A DNA stretch of 64,000 nucleotides from an uncultured Eubacteriales bacterium. GTDB taxonomy: Bacteria; Bacillota; Clostridia; Oscillospirales; Acutalibacteraceae. The translations under genes and the position numbers were made by a program. Where the stretch lies: NCBI GenBank assembly GCA_934511365.1, contig CAKSWC010000002.1, positions 124,001 through 188,000 on the forward strand. Reading direction: 5' to 3'. The notes beneath the pieces were generated by a model. The model did not search any database and was not told the DNA's origin. It worked only from the letters and a program-made list of their open reading frames with translations. The stretch's first letter is position 1; every line of letters begins with the position of its first letter. Below, piece after piece: positions 51,179 through 60,500 of this stretch.

Positions 51179-51319
51179 TCGGCAACACTCCCTCCTTGAT
51201 TATCTCGGAGGTAAGTAATAAAAAACTCTTCCTCCGGAAAGTTGGAAAACCGCTTTCGTGGAGGGCAGCCGCCTTACCGCAATGCCGAAAACATTCGGCC
51301 GGTGCAAAGCCTTTGGTTT

Positions 51320-51348
51320 ATTTTATCACCTACGTCGGATATTGTCAA
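51320..51348 (-). promoter_or_regulatory. Toxin-gene promoter, locus 2
   Basis: Minus strand TTGACA (51343-51348), 17 nt, TAAAAT (51320-51325). The 5' leader is about 135 nt and contains GGCGGCTGCCCTC, complementary to GAGGGCAACCGC at the far end of a read-through mRNA. Confidence 0.75.
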
Positions 51349-51379
51349 GAAGAAAAGAAACCGGTATCAAATACGTCAA

Positions 51380-52891
51380 TTAATTCTTAACCAAAAACAA
51401 ATTGCTCGTTTCAACCGTTCCGTTTGAAAGGCTTAAAAGGCTCAAAGTGTTCATCATTGAGCCTGAGGAGAGCTTTCCGCCGTTGAAAACAAGCTCGGTG
51501 AAAAGTTCCTGCGCATTATAAATAACGCCGGTGTCAAGATCCTCATCTTTCCCCTCCCACCGCTGGTATATCCTGTATCTGTCGGTTGCGGCCCCGTTTT
51601 CAAAAAATGTGAATTTTGAATAGACGCAGCCGTTGTTTTGCTCAAAAAACTTCAAAACTTCCTTTTCATCCGCGCCCTTTTTCAGTGCGCGGAAATATTT
51701 TTTGCTTTTTTCGGCGTCACAGTTTTCGGCGTCATAAACATAAACATTGTAAGCGCTATACTCCCCTTTTTCAAGGAATTTTGAGCCGTTGCCGGTTCCG
51801 CGCGCCGCAATGCTTCCGCTTCCGTCATTTTTGAGGAAAATCAGCCCGTTTCCGTTTTCTTTTTTCTCCTTTGGAAGCCAGACTTCAAATGATTCGTCCG
51901 CAAGTTTAAGCTGCTTAAGCTGCTTTGAAAGGGCTTTTTTCTGCGAATAAGTGAGCGTTTTTTTGAATTCCTCGGCATTAACCAAACCGTGCTGAACCAG
52001 AATTTTGCGGCTTTCCGCATAATCGCCGGTCTTTTCAAGCAGCGAATAGATACGATTCGTTTCGTTTGAAATATAGGAATTGTCCGGCGTGATGTACTGC
52101 GGAATGTTTTTAACGTGAGCATAGGCTTCGGGGTAAACGCCGCACGTCAGTCCGGCAACAGAAAGGAAAACGGCGCAGAAAACAAGAATTGTTCTTTTGG
52201 GTGAATCGCTTTGCTTTGCACATCCGGTTTTTATCCTCCACGAGAAAACAAAACAGCACACGGCGCAGACAGCAACAAACGCATATGACAAATATAAAAA
52301 GAGCGTTGCTCCGGTATGGCTGCTGCTCCAGACGGACAGCGGGGTGAAACGGTCAATTAAAAACAAAACATTCGTTTCGGCCGAAACCAGCGCCGCCTGC
52401 GGAAAAACGCAGAATAATACGCTTGCGGCAATAGCAAAGCACGAAACTCCAACGGCAAAAAGCGTTTTGCGAAAACCCAAAGCCTTTGCGTAAACAATAA
52501 TAAACAAAAGAACAAACGTCACCGCAAAGCTTGCGCAGTTCATTGCAAAATCCGGGTCGTCCAAATAATCGACCGAAGCAACATACTGACCGGTCAGAAC
52601 GCAGAACAAATTGAGGAGAAGCACCGAAACCGCGGCCAAAACGGCCTGCCACGTTTTTTCGCGATACAGCGATTCAAACTCGCCTCTGACGGCCTTAACG
52701 GTTTCTTCATCCTCGCCCATATCGTGCAAGGCAAGGTCAAAGCTTTCCTCTTGCGGATATCCGATTTCCATATAATGCCCGGCCTTTTCCGCAATGTGAT
52801 CTTCAAGTTCAAGGAGAAGCTGGGCGCGGCGTTTTTTTGAAAGATTCTTCGGAACAAGCGAGTCAAGATATTCACTGACTTTCGACTTCAT
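51380..52891 (-). CDS. HAAS/DUF1700-type membrane protein
   Basis: 503 residues. The N-terminal helical domain 'EYLDSLVPKNLSKKRRAQLL...AEKAGHYMEIGYPQEES' matches the HAAS family that pairs with PadR regulators. At least six spans follow (about 80-215). The C-terminal half is soluble with 'ALSKQLKQLKLADESFEVWL' and ends near 'VETSNLFLVKN'. The PadR gene sits 18 bp upstream and would control it. Function unknown. Confidence 0.7.
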   Translation of the reverse strand: MKSKVSEYLDSLVPKNLSKKRRAQLLLELEDHIAEKAGHYMEIGYPQEESFDLALHDMGEDEETVKAVRGEFESLYREKTWQAVLAAVSVLLLNLFCVLTGQYVASVDYLDDPDFAMNCASFAVTFVLLFIIVYAKALGFRKTLFAVGVSCFAIAASVLFCVFPQAALVSAETNVLFLIDRFTPLSVWSSSHTGATLFLYLSYAFVAVCAVCCFVFSWRIKTGCAKQSDSPKRTILVFCAVFLSVAGLTCGVYPEAYAHVKNIPQYITPDNSYISNETNRIYSLLEKTGDYAESRKILVQHGLVNAEEFKKTLTYSQKKALSKQLKQLKLADESFEVWLPKEKKENGNGLIFLKNDGSGSIAARGTGNGSKFLEKGEYSAYNVYVYDAENCDAEKSKKYFRALKKGADEKEVLKFFEQNNGCVYSKFTFFENGAATDRYRIYQRWEGKDEDLDTGVIYNAQELFTELVFNGGKLSSGSMMNTLSLLSLSNGTVETSNLFLVKN

Positions 52892-52909
52892 AACTGCCCT
52901 CCCTCCGAC

Positions 52910-53254
52910 TCAAACGGAGGCCGTTGCCGGCCGATTGCCGATAACCTTTCCGACCGCAAGCGAATACGTCTCCCATTCCTCCATGGCCTGCTCAAGGGCT
53001 TTAAGCCCTTTTTTTGTGATATGGTAATACTTGCGCTGCCTCCCCTCGGCCTGAGTCCAATACGACTTCAAAAAGCCGTCCTGTTCAAAATTATGCAGAA
53101 TCGGATAAAGTGTGCCCTCCTTAAAAGTGAAAACCTGTCCGCTTTTTTCGGCAATACGCTTGATTATCATATAGCCGTAAAGATCCTCGCTTTGGAGCAC
53201 GGAGAGAACAAGCAGGGCACTGCTGCCTTTTGTGAGTTCCTTTTTGATGTTCAT
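52910..53254 (-). CDS. PadR-family regulator
   Basis: 114 residues. Winged helix with 'SVLQSEDLYGYMIIKRIAEK', 'GTLYPILHNFEQDGFLKSYW' and 'RKYYHITKKGLKALEQAMEE'. It would sense a small molecule and repress its own operon. ATG 53254 is preferred, about 9 nt after AGGAGG. A 25-bp palindrome at 53298-53322 sits at the start of its transcript. Confidence 0.88.
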   Translation of the reverse strand: MNIKKELTKGSSALLVLSVLQSEDLYGYMIIKRIAEKSGQVFTFKEGTLYPILHNFEQDGFLKSYWTQAEGRQRKYYHITKKGLKALEQAMEEWETYSLAVGKVIGNRPATASV

Positions 53255-53297
53255 AGATTTCATCCTCCTTATCCTAAATAATCACTACATAGAGATT

Positions 53298-53351
53298 CTA
53301 TACATCGAAACTCTATGTATAGAGGATAACACAAAACCTCCGCCTTGTCAA
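53298..53351 (-). promoter_or_regulatory. PadR operon promoter and operator
   Basis: Minus strand TTGACA (53346-53351), 17 nt, TATCCT (53323-53328). The palindrome CTATACAT-N9-ATGTATAG (53298-53322) lies just downstream of the -10, over the start site, where PadR repressors act. Confidence 0.7.
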
Positions 53352-53389
53352 GAGATAAAGCGGAGGATTTTCCCTGCGCAGTGCAACGG

Positions 53390-54940
53390 TTACGCCTTCG
53401 GCGAAACTGCCGAGCCGATTTTTTCTTTAATTAATTTTAAAAGCGCGGTAATGAAACTGATAAACCTTGAAAGAATGCTTTTATTGTAGTTATGAGTATT
53501 GCAATTTTCCTCAGTCAGCGGAGAGACCGAGTCGGTTCCGTAATCATACAGAAGATATTGCGGATACAGCTCGTTGCTGTCAACGGTCATTTGCTCTTTT
53601 GAGCGCGCAAAGGCAACGAGAAGTTTGCTGATTCCGTCCGGAAAATCAAAATGGGCAACGTCTTTGATGAACCATGTGTACTCCGGGAAAAGGCCGGTTG
53701 AAGCGTCAATCTGCTTGTCCGGCGAGATAAACTTTTTGTCTGCCTTTGAAAGATACTCGGCCGAAAGTGTTTTTGTAATGTCCGAGCTTGTTGCGCCGTA
53801 TGACTGCTTTGAAAGCTCAATAAGGTTGTCGCTGATGCTTTGGCCGGCATCGGCTGTTATGGGCATTATCTGACTGCCGTATTTGCAGATAATGGAAATG
53901 TTGACGCCCTTGGCTTTCATGTCTTTAAGGATGTTTTCAACATTGACCTGAACTTTGTCATGAAAACGGTCAATTTTGTTTATGAGCACCGGATAATTTT
54001 CCGCCTTGTTTCCAAAAACAAACTCCTTTGCCGCCTCAAACTTATCCGGGCTGAGCATCGACCAGTATGACGGGCAGGTTGCATATGAATCAAGGAGAAT
54101 TTCAGGGAATGCACGCTTAATTTTTGAGTATAATTTTTCAACGCCGAGTATTCCCAAATCAAGAGCATAAGTCTTGTTGAAAAGCGCTATCGTCATTTTA
54201 AGAAACTGGAAAAGCGCGTCCGTTCCAAGCCGTTCGTCGGCATAACGCTCAATGGCATCGGAATCGAAAGAAATGTTTCCGGTGAAGAAAGCGTCCGCAA
54301 CGGCAACGCCTCCGATGGTTCCGTTATATAGCGAGTAGCAGGAGATGTCCTCATATCCGCTCGGTTCACCGTATTTCACAAGATACGCCATAGCTATGGC
54401 GGAACCTATGCAGCGCGAAAAGAGGGCAACTTTGTTGTGGCCGGTTACGCGCTTGACCTCCTGAATATATGCATTGAGGTCATCGGCAATTTCCCACGGG
54501 TCGAGACGCGGGTCATAGGGATAGGAATAACTGTATACGCTATCGCTTTGATGGTTATCCCAAACCTCGCCGGGAGCCCAACTTCCGAGGCAGCCGCTTG
54601 AGTTTTCAACCTCTCCCTCATCGTTAAGCTTATAATTTTCAAAAACCGGCTTCATAACCTCAACAAGCTTGTTGCAGTATTCGTCCCATTTGTCCGTAAC
54701 AACTGCTTTTGCAAGATACGGCAAGGCCTCTTTAACCGCGCCAAGAAGAAGTTCCTTGTCCTTATGGACGGCATTGACGGGAATTTCGGCCGTTGGGTCG
54801 TCATAAACTTCCTGCCTGCCGATAACATAGACAAGCGGAGCCTTATCGCAGGAACACTTCCCGCCCTCGGCGAACGCCGCAACGGAAAACAGACTCAAAA
54901 GTATTGAAACAACAAGAATACAGCTGACCGTTCTTTTCAT
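53390..54940 (-). CDS. Secreted alpha/beta-hydrolase-like protein with Cys in the nucleophile elbow
   Basis: 516 residues. A signal peptide (about 1-24) precedes 'CSCDKAPLVYVIGRQEVYDD'. A lipase-like segment follows: 'YSYPYDPRLDPWEIADDLNAY' and 'VALFSRCIGSAIAMAYLVKYG', where the expected G-x-S-x-G reads S-R-C-I-G, so Cys takes the Ser place. The C-terminal helix (about 490-510; 'ISFITALLKLIKEKIG') is amphipathic and could anchor it. It may hydrolyse esters or be an inactive relative. No operon. Confidence 0.6.
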   Translation of the reverse strand: MKRTVSCILVVSILLSLFSVAAFAEGGKCSCDKAPLVYVIGRQEVYDDPTAEIPVNAVHKDKELLLGAVKEALPYLAKAVVTDKWDEYCNKLVEVMKPVFENYKLNDEGEVENSSGCLGSWAPGEVWDNHQSDSVYSYSYPYDPRLDPWEIADDLNAYIQEVKRVTGHNKVALFSRCIGSAIAMAYLVKYGEPSGYEDISCYSLYNGTIGGVAVADAFFTGNISFDSDAIERYADERLGTDALFQFLKMTIALFNKTYALDLGILGVEKLYSKIKRAFPEILLDSYATCPSYWSMLSPDKFEAAKEFVFGNKAENYPVLINKIDRFHDKVQVNVENILKDMKAKGVNISIICKYGSQIMPITADAGQSISDNLIELSKQSYGATSSDITKTLSAEYLSKADKKFISPDKQIDASTGLFPEYTWFIKDVAHFDFPDGISKLLVAFARSKEQMTVDSNELYPQYLLYDYGTDSVSPLTEENCNTHNYNKSILSRFISFITALLKLIKEKIGSAVSPKA

Positions 54941-54976
54941 TGCTTAAACACCTCACTGTGAAATTCTGACATATTC

Positions 54977-55005
54977 ATTTTATCATTGCTCCATATTAAA
55001 GTCAA
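54977..55005 (-). promoter_or_regulatory. Promoter of the hydrolase-like gene
   Basis: Minus strand TTGACT (55000-55005), 17 nt, TAAAAT (54977-54982). Confidence 0.6.
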
Positions 55006-55035
55006 CACAATCCTTTTATCTTTGACAAAATATAA

Positions 55036-55090
55036 GTAACCGCCGATTGAATTGACAAGATTCGTGCTTGTTATTCAATCAGCGGTTACC
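55036..55090 (-). terminator. carB terminator
   Basis: GTAACCGCCGATTGAA (55036-55051) pairs with TTCAATCAGCGGTTAC (55074-55089), with a 20-nt loop; contains the recurring AACCGCTGATT motif. Confidence 0.7.
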
Positions 55091-55095
55091 TGAAA

Positions 55096-58000
55096 TCAAT
55101 CGTCGCTGTCAATGGTTGAAACCTTATTCACAAGTTCCTCAAGAACGTCAAGAACAATTTTCACCGTGTCAAGCGAGGTGAAGGTTGTTACTCCGTTTTC
55201 AACCGCGCAGCGGCGTATGGCCTCCCCGTTAACGTAATGCACGCCGGAAAGGATTGCGCGTGTGTTGATAATATAGCTGACGTGGCCGGAACGGATGGAA
55301 GCCAGCACTTCCTCGCTGCCCTCGTTAATATTGCGCAGCTTCTTTGCCTGAACGCCGTTTTCCCTGAGGAAATCAGCCGTGAGTGACGTTGCCTCAATGT
55401 TGAAGCCGATATCGCGGAAGCGGCGAACAAGCGGAAGCGTTTCCGCCTTATCCTCGTCCGCAACGGTAACAAGAACCGTTCCGTATTTAAGCATCGGTAT
55501 TCCGGCAGCCTGAAACGCTTTGTAAAGCGCACGGGAAAGACGCTTGTCATAGCCTATTGCCTCGCCCGTTGATTTCATCTCCGGCGAAAGATATGCATCC
55601 ATTCCGGTGAGCTTTGCAAAGGAGAATGCCGGCGCCTTAACATACCAGCGCTTTTTTTCTGGCAGTATCGTTTCCGTGATTCCCTGCTTTTCAAGGCTTT
55701 CGCCAAGCATCACGCGCACGCCGATGTCAACAAGGCTGCACCCGGTTGACTTTGAAAGGAACGGAACGCTCCTTGACGCTCTGGGGTTGACCTCAATAAC
55801 AAAAACATTTTCCTCTGAGTCCACAATGAACTGAATGTTGAAAAGACCTTTGATTCCGATTCCGATTCCGAGCTTTGTTGTGTAGTCAATGATTTTGTTT
55901 TTAACCTTTTCAGAGAGGGAGAACGGCGGATAAACGCTTGTGCTGTCTCCCGAATGAACTCCCGTCCGCTCAACAAGCTCCATGATTCCGGGAAGAAAGA
56001 CCCTTTCGCCATCGCAGACCGCGTCAACCTCAACCTCTTTGCCCATGAGATATTTGTCGATAAGCACCGGCTTGTCAACGTCAACCTCAACGGCGGTTTT
56101 GAGATATTTGCGCAGCATTTTTTCGTTTGCAACAATTTCCATTGCTCTTCCGCCAAGAACAAAGCTCGGGCGAACAAGAACCGGATAGCCTATTTCCTCG
56201 GCAACCTTAACTCCCGTTTCAATGTCTGTAACGGCCTCTCCCTTTGGGTTGGGAATTTTGAGGGATTTGATAACACTGTCAAACGCATCGCGGTTTTCCG
56301 CCTTTTCAATCGCGGCGCAGTCCGTTCCAATAATTTTCACTCCCCTTGCGGCGAGGGGGGCGGCAAGGTTGACCGCCGTCTGGCCGCCGAGAGTTGCAAT
56401 CACGCCAACCGGCTTTTCAAGAAGAACAACATTCATCACGTCCTCAGGCGTGAGCGGCTCAAAATAAAGCTTGTCTGAAACGGTGTAATCGGTTGAAACG
56501 GTTTCCGGATTGTTGTTGATAACTATCGCTTCATAGCCCATTTTTTGAATGGTTTTGACCGCGTGGACGGTTGAATAGTCAAATTCAACGCCCTGCCCGA
56601 TTCTGATAGGTCCCGAACCGAGAACAATAATCTTCTTTTTATCGGAAACGATTGACTCGTTCTCCTCGGCATAGGTCGAGTAAAAATACGGAACATAGCT
56701 TTCAAACTCGCTTGAACAGGTGTCGATCATTTTATAGACCGGGAAGATATTCTCTTTGAGCCTCAGCTCATAAATTTCATCCGTTGTCTTTTCCCAAAGT
56801 TCGGCAACATAGGAATCGGAAAAGCCGTTGCGCTTTGCCTCTTTCAAAAGTGCTATTGAGCCTTTCTCATTTTTAAGCTCCTTTTCAAGCCGAACAATTT
56901 TTCTTATCTTATCAAGGAAGAACATATCAATCTGCGTAATATCGCAGATGAGCGATGCGTCAACGCCGAGCCACATGAGCTGAGAGATTGCGTAAAGGCG
57001 GTCGTCCGTTCCGTCTTTGATATATTCAAGAAGGTCGTTCACACTCATATGAGCCGAATCGAATTTTTCAAGGTGAATATGGTTCCTTCCGTCCTCAAGC
57101 GAGCGGATGGCTTTGAGGAAGCTTTCCTCAAAATTCCTGCCGACACTCATAACCTCGCCCGTTGCCTTCATCTGAGTTGAAAGCGTGTTGAGCGCAGTCG
57201 GGAACTTATCGAACGGAAAACGCGGCATTTTGGTAACAACATAATCAAGCGCAGGCTCAAAGCAGGCCGGGGTGTTTGCAAGCTGAATTTCATCAAGATG
57301 CAGTCCAACCGCAATTTTTGCGGAAACACGGGCAATCGGATAGCCGGTTGCCTTTGAGGCAAGGGCAGACGAACGCGAAACACGGGGGTTGACCTCAATA
57401 ACATAATAGCCGAATGAATAAGGGTCGAGCGCAAACTGAACATTGCAGCCGCCCTCAACCTTAAGTGCGCGGATAATTTTCAGCGCACTGTCGCGCAGCA
57501 TATGGTATTCCTTGTTGGTGAGCGTCTGGCTCGGCGCAACAACAACCGAGTCTCCCGTGTGGATTCCAACCGGGTCAAGGTTTTCCATGTTGCAAACGGT
57601 TATTGCGGTGTCGTTTGCGTCCCGAATAACCTCATATTCAATTTCCTTATAGCCCTTGATGCTCTTTTCAATCAGAACCTGATGAACGGGGGAGAGCGCA
57701 AGGGCATTTTTCATCTTCACCTTCAGCTCTTCTTCGTCATCGGCAAAGCCGCCGCCGGTTCCGCCGAGGGTGAACGCAGGGCGGAGAATGACCGGATAGC
57801 CGATTTTTTCCGCGGCCAAAAGTGCTTCTTCGGTGCTGTATGTTATCTGGGAGGGAACAACAGGCTCGCCGATTTCCTCGCAAAGCTCCTTAAAAAGCTC
57901 CCTGTCCTCCGCCTTTGAAATGCTTTCGGCGTCCGTTCCGAGCATTTCAATTCCGCATTCCTCAAGAACCCCTTCTTTTGCAAGGCGCATTGCAAGGTTC

Positions 58001-58287
58001 AATCCGGTCTGGCCGCCGATTCCGGGAACAAGGGCGTCCGGGCGCTCAAAGCGGCATATCCGCGCAAGATATTCAAACGTCAGCGGCTCCATATAAACCT
58101 TGTCGGCAACCATGGTATCCGTCATAATAGTTGCCGGGTTCGAGTTTGCAAGAACAACCTCATAGCCTTCCTCTTTCAGCGCAAGGCAGGCCTGGGTTCC
58201 GGCGTAATCAAACTCGGCCGCCTGACCGATAATAATGGGGCCCGAACCGATAACGAGAACTTTTTTAATATCCGTTCTTTTAGGCAT
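55096..58287 (-). CDS. carB: Carbamoyl-phosphate synthase large subunit
   Basis: 1063 residues, full length. Two homologous ATP-grasp halves with 'VLVIGSGPIIIGQAAEFDYAG' and 'IIVLGSGPIRIGQGVEFDYS' mark its duplication, ending in an allosteric domain. It makes carbamoyl phosphate from bicarbonate, ATP and ammonia passed from CarA. It overlaps carA by 8 bp after AAGGAGG. It feeds arginine (with argF) and pyrimidines; here it sits in the arginine run. Confidence 0.97.
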   Translation of the reverse strand: MPKRTDIKKVLVIGSGPIIIGQAAEFDYAGTQACLALKEEGYEVVLANSNPATIMTDTMVADKVYMEPLTFEYLARICRFERPDALVPGIGGQTGLNLAMRLAKEGVLEECGIEMLGTDAESISKAEDRELFKELCEEIGEPVVPSQITYSTEEALLAAEKIGYPVILRPAFTLGGTGGGFADDEEELKVKMKNALALSPVHQVLIEKSIKGYKEIEYEVIRDANDTAITVCNMENLDPVGIHTGDSVVVAPSQTLTNKEYHMLRDSALKIIRALKVEGGCNVQFALDPYSFGYYVIEVNPRVSRSSALASKATGYPIARVSAKIAVGLHLDEIQLANTPACFEPALDYVVTKMPRFPFDKFPTALNTLSTQMKATGEVMSVGRNFEESFLKAIRSLEDGRNHIHLEKFDSAHMSVNDLLEYIKDGTDDRLYAISQLMWLGVDASLICDITQIDMFFLDKIRKIVRLEKELKNEKGSIALLKEAKRNGFSDSYVAELWEKTTDEIYELRLKENIFPVYKMIDTCSSEFESYVPYFYSTYAEENESIVSDKKKIIVLGSGPIRIGQGVEFDYSTVHAVKTIQKMGYEAIVINNNPETVSTDYTVSDKLYFEPLTPEDVMNVVLLEKPVGVIATLGGQTAVNLAAPLAARGVKIIGTDCAAIEKAENRDAFDSVIKSLKIPNPKGEAVTDIETGVKVAEEIGYPVLVRPSFVLGGRAMEIVANEKMLRKYLKTAVEVDVDKPVLIDKYLMGKEVEVDAVCDGERVFLPGIMELVERTGVHSGDSTSVYPPFSLSEKVKNKIIDYTTKLGIGIGIKGLFNIQFIVDSEENVFVIEVNPRASRSVPFLSKSTGCSLVDIGVRVMLGESLEKQGITETILPEKKRWYVKAPAFSFAKLTGMDAYLSPEMKSTGEAIGYDKRLSRALYKAFQAAGIPMLKYGTVLVTVADEDKAETLPLVRRFRDIGFNIEATSLTADFLRENGVQAKKLRNINEGSEEVLASIRSGHVSYIINTRAILSGVHYVNGEAIRRCAVENGVTTFTSLDTVKIVLDVLEELVNKVSTIDSDD

Positions 58288-59374
58288 TGCCTTTCGCCTC
58301 CTTCATGTAATTTATAAACTCACCGAAAAGATAGCCGCTGTCCTGCGGACCGGGGGCACTTTCCGGGTGATACTGAACGCTGAAAACGCGCTTCTCCTTG
58401 TTTTCAAGTCCTTCAACCGTTTTGTCAAGGAGATTGATGTGGGTAACGGAAAGCCCGGTTCCGTCAAGGCTCTTTTCGTCAACTGCGTAGCTGTGGTTTT
58501 GAGAGGTAATTTCAATTTTCCCGGTCTTTTTGTTGAGCACGGGGTGATTGCCTCCCCTGTGGCCAAATTTGAGCTTATAGGTCTCCGCTCCGCTCGCAAG
58601 GGCAATTATCTGGTGGCCGAGACAGATTCCGAAAATCGGGTATTTGCCCATTAGCTTTTTCACCGTTTCAATAACCGGAGTAACATCCTCCGGGTTTCCC
58701 GGACCGTTGGAGAGGAAAATTCCGTCCGGCTTCATGAATTCAATATTTTCCGCCGGAGTGTCAAAGGGAACAACAATGACATTGCAGCCGAGCTTATTGA
58801 GGCTTCTGACAATGTTCAGCTTAATTCCGCAATCAACGGCAACAACATTGAATTTTGGGTTCGCCGTGCGCGAATACCAGCGCTTTTTGCAGCTTACGCG
58901 CGCAACCGCGTCATGTGAAACAGGGGTTTGCGCAATAATTTCAAGCGCTTTTTCGCGCGGTGTATCGCTCGCGGTGATAAGAACGCGGCGCGAGCCAAAG
59001 TCGCGGATACTCCGTGTGAGCTTCCTTGTGTCAACGCCGGATATTCCCGGGATATTGTTTTCTTCAAGCAGTTCAGACAAAGTTTTTGTATAGCGGAAAT
59101 TAGACGGTCTGTCGTTATAATCATAAACAACAAGGCCGCCAATGCTTGGGTTTTTGCATTCAAAGTCATCGTCACAGATTCCGTAGTTTCCGATGAGCGG
59201 ATAGGTCATCACAACCAGCTGATCGGTATATGAGGGGTCGGAAACAATTTCCTGATAGCCGACAGGCGAGGTGTTGAAAACAATTTCACACACCCTGTCG
59301 ATGTCGGCTCCAAAACCGTATCCGTAATATTCGCTTCCGTCCTCAAGGACAATTTTTTTGTTTTTTGTTTTCAT
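58280..59374 (-). CDS. carA: Carbamoyl-phosphate synthase small subunit
   Basis: 364 residues. The C-terminal class I glutaminase has the nucleophile Cys in 'PIFGICLGHQIIALASG' and 'FLSNGPGNPEDV', the N-terminal domain 'EDGSEYYGYGFGADIDR'. It releases ammonia from glutamine for CarB. GGAGAG is upstream of ATG 59374. Between argF and carB. Confidence 0.96.
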   Translation of the reverse strand: MKTKNKKIVLEDGSEYYGYGFGADIDRVCEIVFNTSPVGYQEIVSDPSYTDQLVVMTYPLIGNYGICDDDFECKNPSIGGLVVYDYNDRPSNFRYTKTLSELLEENNIPGISGVDTRKLTRSIRDFGSRRVLITASDTPREKALEIIAQTPVSHDAVARVSCKKRWYSRTANPKFNVVAVDCGIKLNIVRSLNKLGCNVIVVPFDTPAENIEFMKPDGIFLSNGPGNPEDVTPVIETVKKLMGKYPIFGICLGHQIIALASGAETYKLKFGHRGGNHPVLNKKTGKIEITSQNHSYAVDEKSLDGTGLSVTHINLLDKTVEGLENKEKRVFSVQYHPESAPGPQDSGYLFGEFINYMKEAKGNA

Positions 59375-59401
59375 ACACAGCTCTCCGGTAAAGTAAATTC
59401 A

Positions 59402-60394
59402 TCAAAAATCACAAAGTGTTGCGGCCATAACGGCTTTTATCGTGTGCATCCGGTTTTCCGCTTCCTCAAAAACAACAGACTGCTTGCTTTCAAAAACTTC
59501 ATCGGTAACTTCCATTGCATCGCGGGAGAATTTTTCCCCCATCTCTTTTCCGACCGCGGTCTTGTGGTCGTGATAGGCCGGAAGGCAATGCATGAAAATT
59601 GCGGTCGGTTTAGCTTTTTTCATCAACCCTGCATTCACCTGATAAGGCGCAAGAGCGTTGATTCGCTCTTCCCAAACTTCAACCGGCTCACCCATTGAGA
59701 CCCAAACATCGGTATAAACAACGTCTGCACCGTTCAGTGCCTCGTCCGTGCTTTCAGTAAAATTGAGCACGGCACCGCTTTCCTTTGCAAGCTCATTGCA
59801 CTGCTCAATGAGTTTTTTGTCCGGAAAATACTTTTTCGGCGCGCAGACGGTGAAGTTCACGCCCATTTTTGCGCAGCCGACCATGAGCGAATTGCCCATA
59901 TTGAACCTTGCGTCTCCCATATAGACAAAGTTGATTCCTTTAAGATGGCCGTAATGCTCGGAAATTGTGAGGAAATCGGCAAGTATCTGAGTGGGATGGT
60001 ATTCATCAGTCAGGCCGTTCCAAACGGGAACAGAAGCATATTTTGCAAGTTCTTCAACTATTTCCTGGCCAAAGCCGCGGTATTCAATTCCGTCAAACAT
60101 TCCGGAGAGAACTCTCGCCGTGTCTGCAATACTCTCCTTTTTTCCAATCTGAGAGCCTGAGGGGTCAAGATAGGTGCTGCCCATTCCAAGGTCATGAGCG
60201 GCGACCTCAAAGCTGCACCGAGTTCTTGTGCTTGTTTTTTCAAAAATCAGCGCAACATTTTTTCCCTCGCAAAGTCTGTGGGGAACGCCCTGCTTTTTCT
60301 TTGCCTTTAAATCGGCCGCAAGACCGAGCAAAAACTCAATCTCCTTCGGCGAATAATCAAGAAGCTTGAGAAAGTCTCTTCCTTTAAGATTCAT
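59402..60394 (-). CDS. argF: Ornithine carbamoyltransferase
   Basis: 330 residues. Carbamoyl-phosphate motif 'STRTRCSFE', ornithine motif 'FMHCLPAYHD' and 'VYTDVWVSMGEP'. It makes citrulline from ornithine. ATG 60394 follows AAGGAGAGG. First gene of argF-carA-carB, about 105 bp after the ABC transporter. Confidence 0.95.
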   Translation of the reverse strand: MNLKGRDFLKLLDYSPKEIEFLLGLAADLKAKKKQGVPHRLCEGKNVALIFEKTSTRTRCSFEVAAHDLGMGSTYLDPSGSQIGKKESIADTARVLSGMFDGIEYRGFGQEIVEELAKYASVPVWNGLTDEYHPTQILADFLTISEHYGHLKGINFVYMGDARFNMGNSLMVGCAKMGVNFTVCAPKKYFPDKKLIEQCNELAKESGAVLNFTESTDEALNGADVVYTDVWVSMGEPVEVWEERINALAPYQVNAGLMKKAKPTAIFMHCLPAYHDHKTAVGKEMGEKFSRDAMEVTDEVFESKQSVVFEEAENRMHTIKAVMAATLCDF

Positions 60395-60436
60395 GTCTGT
60401 CCTCTCCTTTTTTCGCATTGCTGTGATTACACCGCA

Positions 60437-60493
60437 GGGCGGCCCTCAAGCCGCCCACATTTTTATATAAGTTGATATTTATCCAATATCCAA
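60437..60493 (-). promoter_or_regulatory. Candidate argF promoter and leader hairpin
   Basis: Minus strand TTGGAT (60488-60493), 18 nt, TATATA (60464-60469). TTGATATTTATCCAATA (60472-60488) is a 17-bp imperfect ARG-box-like site within the promoter. A GGGCGGC/GCCGCCC hairpin (60437-60456) lies in the leader. Weaker than the argH sites. Confidence 0.4.
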
Positions 60494-60500
60494 AATTTAA

